From: Polytrichum commune
Taxonomy: Eukaryota > Streptophyta > Polytrichopsida > Polytrichales > Polytrichaceae
NCBI GenBank assembly: GCA_950295325.1
Contig: OX485804.1
Location: 56,112,001 to 56,172,000, forward strand
DNA length: 60,000 bases
Direction: 5' to 3'
In this document: piece after piece, positions 35,054-46,705 of the stretch
How positions within the stretch are numbered: the first letter of the stretch is position 1
How the letters are laid out: each line of letters opens with the position of its first letter
Translations under genes and position numbers: made by a program
The notes under the pieces: generated by a model
The model's database searches: none
The model's input: only the letters and a program-made list of their open reading frames with translations
Told to the model about the DNA's origin: nothing

Positions 35054-35699
35054 GCCACACCGGGGCCCCAGCCGGTCCAGTGGTTAAAAAAGCCCAGCCT
35101 TGGTTTCCAGGCGGGGCCCCAGGGTCACTTTATCAACGAATTTAGATGGCTGGGGTGGTTGGGGGAGGGGTAAGGGGTTGCAACCAGCCACCAACCACTC
35201 TGCCCGGCTGGTGCTAGGGGGCAGCCCCATCAACTTACTTTTTGCTGCCCCTCCCAGTCATCGGGTTTATTTTAGGGCATAATTAGCTGACATCCTAGTG
35301 TTTGCAGGTCCAACCGATCACTCGGGCAGGCCCCTTTTTTTTGCGACCAGGGCCAGACGGTTTTCCGCCTCACAAACAGGGTCACACTGGAGCTAGGGAA
35401 AAGTTCAGCCTGCCTAGCTAGGGTGGCTGGCCAAACCCGGCTCCGGGCCTGGTGTGGCCCTGGTATCACACCATCCCATCCAGTTGGGCCGGTGTGGGGT
35501 CCTCCCAAAGATGGGGTCCTCCATCCAGGCAGTATGGGACAAGCATTTAGAGTCCCTCCCCCCCCCCCCCGTTTGGTTGGCTGCAGCCCACCCGGTGGGC
35601 TATGGGTGTTTGTCCCATCCTGTGTGGATAGACAATACCATTCTAAGGGGGGGGCAACTGCTAGGTTGGTTGGGGGCCAACTAGACCTCATGGTGTGGC
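35054..35699. mobile_element. GC-rich element with GCCACACC termini, copy 1
   Basis: It opens GCCACACCGGGGCCCC and closes CTAGACCTCATGGTGTGGC, giving terminal inverted repeats anchored on GCCACACC. It is markedly more GC-rich than its surroundings and holds a 13-base C run (35558-35570). Related copies lie at 35740-35865, 53136-53518 and 57677-57905. Long frames on both strands reflect base composition, not genes. Confidence 0.6.
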
Positions 35700-35739
35700 T
35701 ACACTGTCATATGGTAGGTTAGCATGCATCCAATCAACC

Positions 35740-35865
35740 GAGGCCCTTTTGGACGTTGTCCTTAGTGCCCTGGATGGGCGACACCAACACCAGGGCCCCC
35801 CCGCGCTGGTCGCGGGTTGGTTGGGCCCCAACTAGACCCCCCCCCCCCCCCGTGTGGCTACCATA
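35740..35865. mobile_element. GC-rich element, partial copy
   Basis: 'gcccttttggacgttgtcct' is shared, inverted, with 57770-57800. It ends ACTAGA, a 15-base C run, then GTGTGGC, the family terminus. The other end is missing. Confidence 0.5.
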
Positions 35866-36518
35866 TCACTGGGGTCATGTAATGCCAACGTGGATGAGAT
35901 CTATATTTTATGGGCAAACAAAGTTATAGTTTATGTGGTGGCAACATGTGATTGATTATAAAGGAGGTGCCTATTCCCGATTAAGACCCTATGGGCAATC
36001 TCTAGGGTACCGGAATTTTGATCAGGTTGGGATTAAATTTCGGTCAAGCCGGGACCAATAGTGCCACGACACATGTCTTAGTTTTGAGTGCTAAGGTGAG
36101 GAGGAATGGGCGGTTATGGCATACTCTAGATATTGGTAATATGCTCATGTCAACTTCTGGCTCAAAAATTTCACAAAAAATTCAATTTAAGGAATAAAAT
36201 TATCGAGAAAATACTTCAATGTTGTTGATATCTATCTTCCTAGACGGGGGAAATTTGCATTGCCTTATACTTCTCCAAATTTGGCACAAAATCTCTTAAT
36301 GATCTATTATGGACACCTTTACTCTACCCTCGTAAAAGTTTTGATGATTGTCGTAGCCAAGCATTAGGATTTCGAGGAGCAGTTATGGGTTAACCTATAG
36401 ATCAACTATGTGTTACCCTAACTTGACCACTTTGACATTTGCAACAATTCCATACTCATCCGCTTTGATATTGGCTAGATTTCCTTCATCCGGACCTAGT
36501 TTATGCCTTAGCCATTAA
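35866..36518. other. Non-coding stretch
   Basis: I see no supported gene. Confidence 0.3.
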
Positions 36519-37070
36519 GGGGTTGTTTACATCATGGACCGTGAAGTCGTCTCAAGGCCCTGTAAAATTTTTGATTGGTTGTTGAACTCGTCCCGGGTCA
36601 CTTCAATTTACACCAAAGGAAAAATTTCATAATGACCATGGAGATCGAGGTCCCCCAAAAAAATATTTGAAGGCCCGCATTATCCATTGACATGGTCCAA
36701 CAAGTTTTGTGATAGGAGAGGCAAAAACAATGCTTTGGTTTTTAATTTTTTTTAATAAATAAATAAAATAAATAAAGGCAAGAATCCATGGCAGAAGAAT
36801 ATTGTTACAATTAATTTTTAATTAATTTTTTCCTAAGGAAGAGAAGACGAACACAAGCGAATGGTCAAACTTTAAATTATTATTTTTCAAATATGCCCTT
36901 TTTGAGCATATGTTCAAAAAATCAACACATTCATTATTATGGTGCATGGTCATTCCTCCTGGTTCACTTTCGGTGTACACCTAATGAGGCCCAAAGACTT
37001 TATAAATTGATTTTTTTTAAAGAACTCGGACCATGAGAAAAGTCCATCTTCCATGTTGTAAAACCGGCCC
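36519..37070. mobile_element. Tourist-like MITE 'GGGCCGGTTTACA' family, copy 1 (inverted)
   Basis: 552 bp. It opens GGGGTTGTTTACATCATGGA and closes CATGTTGTAAAACCGGCCC, so it is the reverse of 38696-39232. It is flanked by TAA on both sides (36516-36518 and 37071-37073). A TTA/TAA 3-bp duplication with such ends is typical of PIF/Harbinger MITEs. Confidence 0.85.
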
Positions 37071-37544
37071 TAACTCTAGTGAAGCATTGTTACCCACAAT
37101 AAGCCAAAGTTAAGTGGCCCAAACTCCAGTTGAGTGGTAAGCTGTTGGGTTAGGTGGACTGCACTTTGTTGAATATAGATCCCGGTCATGGCTACCACAC
37201 GGCTAGGGTGACATCAGCACCGATATTCTCAGCCCGGCCTTGCCATTATTATTACCCATCGAAGCCCCTTTTAAAAGCTCTCGAGGTCTATCAGGTAGAT
37301 TGACAACGAGCTAGCCCATTTTGTGCGTTCCCGATGGTTCTTCAATGTACCCACTTGACCGTGATGTTCCCAATGAAAGTGACCGAGTGCCCAAGTGGAT
37401 GGACCGACCGTTCCTTCGTTTATTTTGGTGCGTTTCCAAATTGGTTGTGCGGGCGGGTCTTTGTCATCCACAACCAAGGTAGTTTAGGTTATAGGGTTCA
37501 TACGTTTAGAGAGCAAGAGAATCCCATTTACGATGAAGAAGTTG

Positions 37545-37828
37545 CTCTCTCCGTTCCAAAATGATTGTCTTGCCTCCTAGATTTGTTGGTCCCAAAACAA
37601 TTGTCCGGTTGATCTGCCCAACAAGAAATGTGAGGTTCAAGGTCCAATATTTTCTCGCCAAACTTTCATCATAAAGAAGTCTTTCGACACCGTAACTTCA
37701 GGGGGTGTTTCGGAGTGGTTGATGTATTTTATTTTAAGAGTCATACTTACAACCACTCGGTCAATGGCCAGCGGGCCTTAATCTTGTCAAAGTTAGGAAC
37801 ACAAACAATCATTTTGGGACGGAGGGAG
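37545..37828. mobile_element. Stowaway-like MITE
   Basis: About 284 bp. It opens CTCTCTCCGTTCCAAAATGA and closes with the inverse, TCATTTTGGGACGGAGGGAG. CTCCCTCCGT-CCAAAAT is the classical plant Stowaway (Tc1/mariner) terminus. The right flank is TA; the left flank is not, so the duplication has decayed. Confidence 0.8.
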
Positions 37829-39620
37829 TAAAATGAGCTCCTCTGACACTAGTAGTATTAAAAACTCTTTGGTGGACTCCGCATTTAATAGTTCTTCTAG
37901 TTTGAGTAGTAGCGATGATGACAATGGTTGATGTGAAGGTACATACAATCTTATATAAATGGCCCTAGTAGCTAGCAGCACATTCGGCTATTTCAATGCA
38001 AATGAGATGGAGGAGGGTGGTTGAACCTCGATCAATCCATGATGATAGAAACTCCGGTCCCTATTTAAAGGGGCCGGCGTGAATGAAGTGTCCGTTCGTA
38101 TTGTCAAATGACCCGATGCCCACTCGATCAATCCAAATAAAGTGTCTAGGATTGTTTAGGTTCGAGGCCCTCACCAACTACACTTTAGATAAATTTGATG
38201 ACATGTGTTTAGATGTGGTCCCAACTATTGAAGTCTATGCTTGCACCAGAGGGAGGGGTGCATGTTGTAGGAGGTTGGTCATACAAGTTGACACCACAAC
38301 AACATTTGGTTTCATTTGTGTTATTTGTAAAAACGACAACAACACCATGTATGATTCGTTCACGTGGAACTGGCCCAAGAATGCCATGAATGACGATGTA
38401 AAATTTGTTGCATCTTGCATCAATGAGGTGCAAATTCATGAAATAAGAGTGAATTAATTTGTGTGAGAGGCAGGAGTTGTTTGAGGTACTAACAAGACTC
38501 TATGGGTGTGTAGGAATAATAGACGGCACTCTATTCAAAACAAGTTGACCATACAAATATCCAAACCATGCTTAATGGTTTAGTGGTAGGAAAAAGATGT
38601 GTTTGATTAATAACACATTTGTATCAATCACAACGACCTTTATATCTATTTTGACCCTAGAATTCTAGGGTTATTCCACGATGTTACCATACTTAGGGCC
38701 GGTTTACACCTTGGACCATGAAGTCGGACCATGGAAGGTGGCCTTTTTTCATGGTCCAGTTTCTTTAAAAAAAAATTACAAAGCCTTTGGGCCCCTCACT
38801 AGGTGTAACCCGAATGTGGACCAAGAGGAATAACCATGCACCCAAAAATAAATTTGATGTTTAAAATATGCCCAAAAGGACATTTTATGAAAAGAACTCA
38901 AGTTAGACAATTTTCTTGTCTTCTATTGTAAGATCTTCTCTTCCCAAAAAGACATTTCATTCAAAATATATTATAACAACATTTCTTTGCCATGGGCCCC
39001 TACCTTTTTATACCATAGCATTGTTGTTTCCTCTCCCACCGCAAAACCCGTTAGACTGTGTCAGTGGACAATGTAGGCCTTAATATACGTCTTTTGGGGA
39101 CTCGAAGTCCATGGTTTCTCTTACATTATTTCCTTGGTGTAAACTAAAGTGGTCCCATGACGAGTTCAACAACCAATCACAGATTTCACATGCCCTTGGG
39201 ACGATTTCATGGTCCATGGTGTAAACAACCCCTTAGGCATTCGAAGTTGAATGCCAACTAGAGAGACATGTTTACTCATGATGATGAGGATCTTGAACAC
39301 TTACTAGGTGACCATGGATATCAAGGGCAATATATGTACATCATGAGGCACCTAGGGCACCAAGAGATGCCAAGCGAAGCTAACTATGACACGATCAATG
39401 CATTTGATAAAATGTACGCAAGTTATAGGGTTTGCGTAAAGTGGGATATAGAGGGGTTAAAAGAAAATGGAGAAGGTTTAGGAGAAGGTTCCATTCAACT
39501 AGGCCATATATAGTACACTAACGTGTTACTTGACAAACTATCTTCATTGCCGTCGAATGGACTTCACTTTATCCAACTTGCATAGATGCACCCGCTTTGA
39601 TTGGGTGGATTTTAGGTGGT
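37829..39620 (+). pseudogene. Harbinger (HARBI1/DDE_Tnp_4) transposase pseudogene, split by a MITE
   Basis: Conceptual reading from an acidic Ser-rich start (MSSSDTSSIKNSLVDSAF, 37831) runs through TIEVYACTRGRGACCR and KNAMNDDVKFVASCINE (38083-38457). It continues with the catalytic blocks GIIDGTLFK and PYKYPNHA*WFSGRKKM (38505-38600), then FDPRILG.FHDVTIL to 38695. After the MITE (38696-39232) it resumes with THDDEDLEHLLGDHGYQGQY, NAFDKMYASYRVCVKWDIEG and a final LPSNGLHFIQL (about 39560). The order matches plant PIF/Harbinger transposases. Several stops and frameshifts rule out function. The gene part is broken first by decay and also by the insertion. Confidence 0.85.
38696..39232. mobile_element. 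Tourist-like MITE 'GGGCCGGTTTACA' family, copy 2
   Basis: 537 bp. It opens GGGCCGGTTTACACCTTGGA and closes TCCATGGTGTAAACAACCCC. It is flanked by TTA on both sides (38693-38695 and 39233-39235). It lies inside the Harbinger transposase reading, right after DVTIL. Confidence 0.9.
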
Positions 39621-39811
39621 AGGGTGTCCCAGAAATCAAGTCGACATCTATGTTATGGGTTTAGCATACATTCATTGGTGAAGAATGGGGTTGTCTCTAG
39701 AGCAAACCCCTTACCACATAAACAAACATACCAACACTCAACTAGCCTTGAATGAACGGACTTGCCATACAAGACACCACACATCTCTTTGCATAAGCCA
39801 TTACATGGTGA

Positions 39812-39813
<2 letters not shown>

Positions 39814-39848
<35 letters not shown>
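39814..39848. repeat. TA microsatellite
   Basis: An uninterrupted AT run of about 34 bases. Confidence 0.95.
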
Positions 39849-39850
<2 letters not shown>

Positions 39851-39899
39851 GAAAGGAAAAACACAACCTTTGTTTTAAGAATTATCATCAAAGAGCAGG

Positions 39900-40761
39900 T
39901 AGCTCAGCCACTTGAAATTCTCATCGGAAATGATGCCAAGTTCCTTGGCGTTCTCCAGGTTTTCATTCTTTGGGCTATCTTCTGTTCATTCACTTATTAT
40001 TACATCTTCTCTTGTTGGGACTCAATCTTGGCCAAGTTTGCACTAGGCTTGGAGCGCCTCTCTTTTGCCCTACATACAACTAAGTCATCCTTGCTTGGAT
40101 CATCCCCACACGAATGCTTTGTGATTGCAACAAAGCTCTCACTTTGATTGGAAAGCAATTTATCTTTGATTAGTGGTTTTTCAATGGGCTTTGAGGTAGG
40201 GGTTTTGGGAGTGGGAGTGGAAGATGGAGATGAAGAAGTCAAGGTCCACTATAGCTTGTGGAATTGTTGATGCCGTTGAAGGTGATAAAGTAGTGAGAGA
40301 AGGGTTGGTTGTCAACTCTTGTCTTCGCTTCAAAACATTGCAGGCAACATGCATGTTTGTGGTCTTTAATAATTCCAAGAGCATATCATTGTGATTAACA
40401 ACTACATAGATGTGCATGTTTGGATCTCCTCAAAAAAATTCTTCGACTAGTCTTTTAAAGTTTCTTCCACAAACTTTGAGTTGGGGCATTGAGCAATGTA
40501 CTCTCTATAGATATTCTTCCACACTATACTTGGAATGATTTGTGTAACCTTGATGTGAGCTTTACAATAAGCATCAAAAGGTTTGTTGTATAACGCAACC
40601 ATGCGTGATAAACGCAATGAGTCTACTATGGGTCTTGAGCCCTTCTCCCTACGTGGAGTTTTGGTTGGAAGGGGAGGAGGTTGGAAGGGGAGGAGGAGGG
40701 TTATGTTAAGGATGCAATAAAAACAAAGAATGAGTTGGCACATATCAAATCGTTTGAACAT
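39900..40761 (-). pseudogene. Unrecognised decayed protein-coding remnant, probably TE-borne
   Basis: Adjacent minus-strand frames (40761-40447, 40417-40181, 40242-40000 and on to about 39900) can be read as one broken protein. It has a basic Pro-rich start, IPSIVWKNIYREYIAQCPNS, a Ser/Pro/Thr linker, a charged stretch ending AKIESQQEKM, and, after a shift, NEQKIAQRMK and ELGIISDENFKWLSYL. I do not recognise the family. Its position next to a Harbinger transposase and its helix-linker-coiled-coil look would suit the Myb-like accessory protein of such elements, but I cannot support that from motifs. Confidence 0.35.
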
Positions 40762-41274
40762 TGCTAATGATTATGTAGAAAGACATGGGGTTTGTGTTGT
40801 TTGTTATGCCACAACAATGTTATACAAGTGTTGACCGTTGCCAACACTAGGAGTCCTCTAGCTAATGATTGTTCTAACCGTGATTGTATTGGAGGTAGAC
40901 TAATACAATAATCTTAACTTCGAACCTAAGTACTCGATTTGAGTTTAATAGAGTCCAAGGGCTCCTCTCTTGGCCTAACATCCTTTACCTTATCTTATTT
41001 GCTTCATAAATCATCTGGAAGTTACGATGAAATGTGACTTTGGCTTGTAAAACCTTGTTGTGGCGTAACGCATAAGAAATATGGTTAACATGTTATTATT
41101 GGCTCCAACATGGGTCAATATCCTCTATTGTAGCCATTAGAGTGACATGGAAGAGAGGGGAGTGAGAATGGGCCTTAATAAACCACATTAGTAGCTTCAC
41201 GGGCATCAAACATCACATCAAGGCCCTCAAACATCAATCAACGCCTTACTACATCGCATCAACCATCTAAGCCA
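40762..41274. other. Non-coding stretch
   Basis: I see no supported gene or repeat structure. Confidence 0.3.
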
Positions 41275-41465
41275 ATGGGCAACAACCTTAAGCCGCAATG
41301 GAAACATGCTTAGTTTTAACAACCTATAGTTGAGATGGCAACAACCTAACACTCATATGGCAACAACCTTGAGCTAGGAGGATGACAACCTCAGCCGAGA
41401 GGCACAAAAATTAAGCCTTCGAGGCAACAACCTAAGTTGAGAGTGCAACAAACTAACTTGAGAGG
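41275..41465. repeat. Degenerate minisatellite, 'ggcaacaacct..' unit
   Basis: About six or seven imperfect units of roughly 25-30 bp share 'g(g)caacaacctaa(g/c)(t/c)'. Units are best preserved around 41335-41440. Confidence 0.6.
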
Positions 41466-41699
41466 GAGTGAGAAGGCAACCCCTCGGCCTCCATGACATG
41501 ACCGGCCCATACCTCAACTTAAGATGGACCTAGCTCCGATGCTTCAAACTCCCAACTCAAGAGCCAAACATATTTTTCAATTTCCCATGCTTCATTATTG
41601 AGTTAGGGCGGGTGTTTAGTTTAGTAGCCATTTTCCAACAAGACTTTGCTACACGGACCATGTGATTCCCTTAATTGGCCCGATTAAACAAAATTTTAA

Positions 41700-41860
41700 G
41701 AGGTTAATGGATTACTCTAATGCCAACACAAAATTGGACCTCCTCTCTTTTAGTTGTGTGATGACTCCTAAAATGGATGCATAGGTCTTTTCACTCATGT
41801 AAACTATAGAGTGCAGAGAAAATGATAAAATTTGAGGATATTATAGTCTTTGTGGCTCCT
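41700..41860 (-). repeat. Dispersed repeat D, inverted copy
   Basis: Shares 'aattggacctcctctctttt', 'ggatgcataggtc' and 'atagagtgcagagaaaa' with 33650-33780. It abuts the retrotransposon remnant to its right. Confidence 0.5.
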
Positions 41861-43145
41861 TTATACCCCATATGACAAAGGAAACGGAAATGTCATAGGC
41901 GAAGGAGTATATAGCCCAATCAACATCATGAAAATAGCAGAATGGCACCCATGACTCCATAACATCTTACACGTAGAATTATACTCCATATCACTAGTCC
42001 TCGCCAACACACAACATATGGACCATGGTATACACATAATCACCAACAACCTAAATGAAATCTACCTCACAAATAACCACATAGGAGGACTATCCTCCCA
42101 ACATAACCACCCCGATAAACTCCTCATAGCCTTGATAGTCCACCTTATCATTGGTGTCTATACATGATCACAATTCAAAAAATTAAAGCCGACATTGTTA
42201 TGTACAGTAATGACCAAACCGACATGCTAGCCAACGATGGAATGACCAAACCAGCCAATACTGCAACACCACACATATATATAGCTCACACCATATCATA
42301 TAGACTAGCCAAACTATCCTCCACTGCCAACCTCAGAGGGATAATACGTTATCTAAAACTATTTAAGAAACAATATAATAAACTAACGATTGAAAAAACC
42401 TATTATTTCCACTACGTAGAGAAAACGGATATCCAACGACCAAATCCATCACAAGTTGTCCAACTCCTTTGGATAATACAACAAACCACCGACGCCCAAA
42501 TCACACAAATACTAAAATTCATATTTTCATGGTACATGGGGAACACATGAAAATATATATTGTGGCCCCAAAATTCCCCAACCCTAATTATACATTATGC
42601 CAGGCTAATGAGATAGACACATGGTCATGGCTATTGTCACTATACAATCATAAGTTCCTCAAAGACATTGGAATAGGAGGACACAATGCCGCCACGCAAG
42701 AAAATGCCAAACTACTTAAATCATGCATACATACAAGACATTGTACGGTCACACACGTAAGCAATAAAGAAGACCACCTCCAAGACAACACCATCCCACC
42801 ATGGCTTCTTACATGTACATGTCAAACAACAAGATGCACATGTCTCGCAAGACTACACCTAGATATTGTGTACATCCAAAGAGCAACAAAAGAACAATAT
42901 GGCCCATTCCTACCAACCCCTAACCTAACCATGCAAATAATAGAATTTACATTCACACATGACAAATTCATAGAACAAGCTATTCAAACTAAACAAATAA
43001 ATATAACCCTCTCATCACCATGATCAGAGCCCAATATTGGATAGTATACCACCTACACATACAACCAAAATTCATCATAAAAAAAAAACAATGAAAAATA
43101 TGCACCACATTGCCATCAAATACCTTACATACTTAGTTCCTAGTA
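41860..43145 (+). pseudogene. Non-LTR retrotransposon 3' end, copy 2 (RNase H and Cys-rich C-terminus), decayed
   Basis: The reading shows the RNase H part: ELYSISLVLANTQHMDHGIH with IITNNLNEIYL (about 41970-42065), then IQKIKADIVMYSNDQTDMLA (42170-42230). It continues with NPNYTLCQANEIDTWSWLLS (about 42580-42640), the Cys cluster WLLTCTCQTTRCTCLARLHL (42803-42862), and IIEFTFTHDKFIEQA (42937-42980). The tail reads KYLTYLVPSKRKLENHQEP (43110-43170 region). The same order is in 30600-32510. Two long frames remain open (42164-42550 and 42469-43023), so this copy is younger or less decayed. The reverse transcriptase is absent. Confidence 0.75.
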
Positions 43146-44996
43146 AAAGGAAACTAGAAAATCATCAAGAACCTATACAACCCCCTACTTAATATCTAAC
43201 AATAATCGTAACAACAAACCATAATGAATATTATAAAGTAATGGATGATACTACTTACTATACAATATGAGCCCACCTACCACAAGGACATGTAGTATAA
43301 ACCCTACGTATGAAACAAGGGACTCTTGTTCATAATATGGCCAACAGGCTCAGATTCACGTGTGTAGAAAACAAATGTTTGCTTTTCATTTCTTTTCTTT
43401 TCTTTTTGTGCCTCTATGGCGTATGTTCTTAGATCCGTGCCTAATTACACGCCATACGAATATGAGTGTGTGGACTTAGGTGAGCAACCAAGGGAAAAGA
43501 CCCACGCAAAGAATGGACTTAATGTATAGACCGACGACATACATGAGTGAATGTTCATAACACATACCGAGACAAAGGGGGAGGGTGAACTTAATGATTA
43601 GTATTGAAGAACTTGGATTAGAATGTTATTTTAATCCAAATGAACCCCAAAGAAGTCTAGTGAATCTATAGTGGAGTGAATCAATAACCAACCTAGTAGG
43701 GGGGGGGGGCATGTTGGTGTTAGGAGACCAAGCCTAACATACCCATACAAAGATAACTTGTAACTAGGGCACAATAACCATGAGCCAAATGGCACCTAGC
43801 CTCGACAATGAAAGCCAACCACCCCCTCACAACATGGTTGCAAGGAGCAAATAAGCCCTTCTTGTGTCATGCGTTTTTTGAAATCACGTTTGTTGGATCG
43901 TATCCCCTCCACACAAGAAGATAATCTTCAATTAACACATATGATGGGTGAAATATCCAACGTGTGAATGTTGGTACCGAGGAAGATTTTTGATACTTTA
44001 ATGGTTAACATTGGGAGCCTTTTCGCATTAGGGAATACTAACTTAACAAGTGTACCAATGTTTTATGTTGATGCTCTAGGTAGACTCCATTGTTTTTACT
44101 GACTTAATCATCATGTTGATATTTGCCATTAGCTCACAGAGGTTGATGTATTCTAAAAATTTTAAGGAATCATTGTCATGGACTCCACGTTGGTGCACTT
44201 CTAATCATAATGACTTGAAATTGATTAGAAAGATCTTGAAGCCAAAGGGCTTATGGGACTAGAAATACATCAAGATGGAGGAGAAGAAAGTTCATTTCTA
44301 AGAGCAACAAAATATAGGGGCTTATATGAGATAACAAATCATAGGGACTTGATAAACAAGTTGCTAGAAAGTCAAACTACATAGCTCTACATTAAGAAAC
44401 ATGCAAGCAAACTTCTCTATATGGAAATTGTAATTTTTTTGCCTTGATTAGTTGTTGGACTTCTTGGACTTTACAACATAACATTAATAACTCTAAGAAC
44501 AAATTTCACAGTAACATAGGTTGAATGTAACGTGTTCATGGGTGAAGTGGTTAAGCCATATCAATCCCTTACAAGGGGGAGGATGATTTGAGAGAGGAGG
44601 ATGAAAACATCGATTACTATTATAAAGCCTCCATGTTAACATTTTTAGCTTGGTTAACTCCTAAACAAGGGTTAGAGGACCTGAACTACCTAATCTACAC
44701 CTATACATGCAATTAGGTTGACTCTTTGCCATGCAAACTACTTGGGGTTCAAAACCATATTACAAAAACTTATAACTTTATGTAGTCATTTGTACAACCA
44801 CCATGACAACAAAACTTATTTTTACAAATGTTGTTACCGCAATAACACAATTCCAACATGGGTGCGAAATGGCACTCAAGTAACGCGGGGAAACTTCATT
44901 ACACATACATATTAGTGTAGTGAACTTAAATTGGGATGAATCACCAACTAACCAACTGAATGGAACATATATTTTACCATGACTTCTCGGTTAAGT
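43146..44996. other. Non-coding stretch with repeat pieces
   Basis: 43370-43460 is an inverted copy of repeat D. 43575-43720 and 44570-44960 resemble the tandem block at 51550-51950 ('ggggagg.tga', 'ttatttta', 'gggatgaatcaccaacta'). No supported gene. Confidence 0.4.
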
Positions 44997-44999
44997 TAA

Positions 45000-46159
45000 G
45001 GGCCACTTCACACACGAGACTGAGAGCATGTGACCATTACACTTCGAGCACTCTCATTGGTGGAAAAGACGGAGCCGGTCCAGGTTCGCTTAACACTGCG
45101 CTTGAGGGACCAACGGAGTATGTGAATGCCTGCATGGATTCCTACATGGCATCAAATGAATCATTTTTCATGCTCACTTGGATTATTTTCAAAAACCGTC
45201 TCTTGGAGGTAAGTCTAACATAAAACCGGTAGACCACAACACTCTGAGCGCTCACAAATGTTGATTTATTCTATTTCTAACATGCATGAAGACCCGCATG
45301 AATAGAAATGCATTGAAATAGCATTTGGTTGAGGGCCCAGTCACGTATGACTTCACACTACACTTGAGGGTCCATGACCACACTCCATGATTTTGGAGGT
45401 GTGTTGGGACAACCTTTGGACACTTTCGTTTGGGCTCTCACAATTTCATGGTCACGGCTCTTGGCTCGTATGTGAAGTGGCCATGTGTGTTCCAAAACTT
45501 TCTTTTGGGCTCTCACAATTTCATGGTCACAACTCTTGGCTTGTGTGTGGAGTGGCCCTACGTATTCTGAAACTTTATTTTGGGCTCTCACAATTTCATG
45601 GGCCACTTCACACACAAGCCAAGAGCCATGACCATGAAATTGTGAGAGCCCAAACGAAAGTGTCCAAAGGTTTTTCTAACACACCTCCAAAATCATGTAG
45701 TGTGGTCACAGACCCTCAAGTGTAGTGTGAAGTCATATGTGACCGAGCCCTCAACCAAATGCTATCTCAACTAATGTCTATTTATGTGGGTCCTCACACA
45801 TGATAAAATATAATAAACCAACAGTTGTGAACGTTCGGAGTGCCATGGTCTCCTAGTTTTGTGTTAGGCCTACCACCAAGAGGTGGTTTTTGAAAATAGT
45901 CCAAGTGACCATGAAACATGATCCATTCGATGCCATGTAGACTTTACATCCATCTTGCATCACATACTCCGTTGGTCCCTCAAGCATGGTGTGAAGCGAA
46001 CTTGGACCGGCTCCACCTTTTCCACCAATGAGAGTGCTTGAAGTGTAATGGTCACGGGCTCTTAGCTCGTGTGTGCAGTGGCCCTAAGTGTTCCGGAACT
46101 TTCCTTTGGGCTCTCACAATTTCATGGTCACGGCTCTTGGCTTGTGTGTGAAGTGGCCC
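45000..46159. mobile_element. 1.16-kb near-palindrome of two 'GGGCCACTTCACAC' elements
   Basis: 45000-45483 is one full element in forward orientation, and 45602-46085 is another in reverse. A spacer of about 118 bp consists of two more copies of the terminal segment, and a further terminal segment follows to 46159. The composite opens GGGCCACTTCACACACGAGA and closes TTGTGTGTGAAGTGGCCC. It is flanked by TAA on both sides (44997-44999 and 46160-46162). Transcription would give an almost fully paired RNA of about 480 bp. Confidence 0.85.
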
Positions 46160-46162
46160 TAA

Positions 46163-46705
46163 GCGTCCCCGCAACCAACCGGGTGGGAGCAGTGTATATG
46201 TTTGACAAAGTTTTTGCAAGTTTTTCTCTTTTGACACGCAAAAACTTGCACAAAAAAAAAATGCACGTCAATTGACACGCACAATCTAGAAATTGACACG
46301 TACTGTGACTTGTGAAGAAAAAAATCACACGTCAATTGACACACTAGAAATTGAAATGACACGTATTACTTGAGTACTATAAAGTGCAGCTCAAGTATCC
46401 GGAAAACATAACCCATAACAGTAGAACTTCCTACACTCACTCACATACTTAAGTTCAACTTTGCTCTTGCAATTTCCTTTGTAACCGGGAGCTAAGACGG
46501 TGATCGGAGAGTGAGACTAACTAGGAACATGGCGAGGCAAATGTTTGTATCACCATGGTGCTTGCACATCCTCCACTCCATATGAGTTTTTTCTTGCTTC
46601 CAACCAATGTGAGTTTTTCTTGCTTTCAACCAAAGTTGTTTTGAGCAATTCCCTTTGAATCGCAAAGCTCCCTTGTTGAAAGCATCTTAATCCCTTTGAG
46701 CTTTC
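46163..46705 (+). other. Stretch left of the hAT fossil
   Basis: 46200-46370 contains repeated 'gtcaattgacac' motifs, also found inverted near 56840-56940. A TATA-like CTATAAAG lies at 46377-46384, followed by a C/T-rich leader-like stretch. It may be the original 5' region of the hAT element. Confidence 0.35.

Noticed and set aside
35272-35722. Long frames on both strands in the GC-rich element
   Set aside because: They follow from high GC and few stop codons; Pro/Gly-rich readings with no motif.
45387-45725. 112-codon frame with repeated SFGLSQFHGHGSW
   Set aside because: It reads repeated MITE terminal segments; repetition is DNA-level, not a repeat protein.
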